Shown here one piece after another: positions 40,743 through 41,626 of a stretch of DNA of 41,626 bases. Numbering within the stretch: the stretch's first letter is position 1; every line of letters begins with the position of its first letter. The translations under genes were made by a program, and so were the position numbers. A model generated the notes under the pieces. It saw only the letters and a list, made by a program, of their open reading frames with translations. It was not told where the DNA came from and searched no databases. The DNA is from a virus. The DNA lies in IMG/VR virus record IMGVR_UViG_3300032242_002603, positions 1 to 41,626 of that record; one strand, given 5' to 3'.

Positions 40743-41626
40743 GTGTTCTTCTCTTTGAGTTTGGCTTCCACCAATCCTGTAATAAAACCAATATTTTTCC
40801 CAGTCCACGCATCGTGAATTTTTATTATTTCCTCATCCGTCAGCCCTACCCATTCGCGCTTTGGTGGGGTGGTGTACAGGGCATCCCAGCCAAGCGGCAC
40901 ATCATTTGTCGGCGCTGAAAACCTTATGCGGAATCCTTCGCCATCCGGTGTTATCCACGCCACAGGCTCCTGCACTGGCTGCACCATTTTCCCGGCGTCA
41001 GGTAAATGGTCTGGTTGTACTGGCAGGGTTGGGGTGGTGTAGAGCAAAGTAGCGCCCTCGGGTATCCCTGACATAAACTCATGCGCCATATAAAGATGTC
41101 CTTTAACAATGCACGCCACAGGCTCCTGCACTGACTGCACTGGCAGGGGTGCCGTCTGTAAGTGGGTTGTTGGGCGACAATCAACACAGTACTGCCAATG
41201 CTCACAAGAACACGTTGCGTTTGGATTACGTGGATGTATTTGTCCAAACGATTTAATCTTGGGCTCCTGCGCTGGCTGTGCCTCAAATTCAGCCATCACT
41301 TTATGTGTAGCGCGAACCATTGCGTCTTCAAGGCTTGCCTGCGTGTTGCGTTTAATTGCTGCTAACTGCTTTTCAGCAAGCGCACCCCAATCCTCCTCTT
41401 GCTCCTGCGCTGGCTGTGCTATTGGGTAGCACGTCTCCCCAGTTTCTGCATCAATGTATTCGCACTGGAAGCATTGACCTTTGCAGTTTTTTAGATTGGG
41501 GCACTCGACTTCCTGCGCTGGCTGTGGTGCTGTGTAACCCTTGGGGAAATCTGTGCGGTACTTGATGTACTCCTCGTAAAACTCAGCATTAACTTTGTCC
41601 ATCGCTGCTTGGCGCTTGGCGTTAAA
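40739..41626 (-). CDS. Modular phage protein with QEPVA repeats, possibly 5'-truncated
   Basis: A candidate start is ATG at 41602 (MDKVNAEFYEEYIKYRTDFP, 287 aa). The frame stays open to the window edge (FNAKRQAA before that Met), so the true start may lie outside. Cysteines cluster in VECPNLKNCKGQCFQCEYID and TCSCEHWQYCVDCR, suggesting zinc binding. Two modules follow: QEPVACIVKGHLYMAHEF and QEPVAWITPDGEGF, each ending near a LYTTP motif. The last leads into KREWVGLTDEEIIKIHDA. This QEPVA ... LYTTPP ... WVGLT.EEI pattern is very common in environmental phage and prophage proteins and has no known function. It ends EAKLKEKNT. Confidence 0.75.
   Translation of the reverse strand, partial: FNAKRQAAMDKVNAEFYEEYIKYRTDFPKGYTAPQPAQEVECPNLKNCKGQCFQCEYIDAETGETCYPIAQPAQEQEEDWGALAEKQLAAIKRNTQASLEDAMVRATHKVMAEFEAQPAQEPKIKSFGQIHPRNPNATCSCEHWQYCVDCRPTTHLQTAPLPVQSVQEPVACIVKGHLYMAHEFMSGIPEGATLLYTTPTLPVQPDHLPDAGKMVQPVQEPVAWITPDGEGFRIRFSAPTNDVPLGWDALYTTPPKREWVGLTDEEIIKIHDAWTGKNIGFITGLVEAKLKEKNT
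40966..41526 (-). repeat. Five dispersed ~18-nt repeats coding Gln-Pro-x-Gln-Glu linkers
   Basis: Near-identical copies of GCTCCTGCGCTGGCTGTG (+ strand reading) lie at 40966-40985, 41121-41140, 41263-41281, 41401-41418 and 41511-41526, spaced about 110-155 nt. On the coding strand they give QPAQE, QPVQE or QSVQE at the boundaries of successive protein modules. They look like recombination-prone linkers between exchangeable units. Confidence 0.85.

Overview
The window is part of a tailed double-stranded DNA bacteriophage genome, or a prophage or metagenomic phage contig. It holds a nearly complete virion module on the + strand (387-36948) and the end of a replication/accessory module on the - strand (36938-41626, cut by the right edge). 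I saw no tape-measure gene, sheath or long-tail proteins. A P22/SU10-like portal, P22 gp4/SU10-type adaptor proteins, a gp10-like hub and a run of Ala/Gln/Pro-rich internal-protein candidates point to a short-tailed (podovirus) plan. The host cannot be read from the sequence. A Gram-negative host is likely from the GH108-type endolysin with its holin-like cassette; the fibre style and codon use recall freshwater environmental phages, but that is only an impression.

Layout. 1-386 is a gene-poor leader packed with direct and inverted copies of CGACGGAGCTC plus a strong GC hairpin, directly upstream of the terminase genes. 387-10298 holds TerS, TerL, two unrecognised proteins (one of 1434 aa with a PcfJ-like HCVG domain), the portal and a small KGG protein. 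10298-13972 is the head module: a small protein, a GroES-like co-chaperonin, the scaffold, a conserved small protein, a decoration-type protein and the major capsid protein, closed by a clear intrinsic terminator. 14041-24984 holds beta-rich virion proteins, a 14-copy KGG/His-rich protein, a second terminator, an adaptor with a discoidin-like insert, two repeat-rich fibre proteins and a fibre-associated protein. 24998-26909 is a lysis cassette (several small membrane or secreted proteins, holin-like proteins, GH108 muramidase). 26919-36948 returns to virion genes: adaptor, fibre-like protein, gp10-like hub and a series of candidate internal/ejection proteins.

The - strand carries a family C DNA polymerase (bacterial Pol III alpha type, 911 aa) whose PHP domain lacks the usual HxH motif. 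It is preceded by a chain of very small overlapping genes, including a 53-aa gene, an NrdR-like zinc-ribbon protein and two successive genes with the same C-terminal heptapeptide KLKEKNT.

Genes are tightly packed, with many ATGA or TAATG stop/start overlaps, so translational coupling is probably general. The most unusual feature is a paired glycine motif (roughly hydrophobic-K-[KRH]-GG, 4-6 residues, then [MYH]-A-x-GG). It recurs in three otherwise unrelated proteins of the structural module, and single GG motifs of the same type occur in two more. I know of no assigned function for it. No tRNA, CRISPR array, insertion sequence or integrase was seen.
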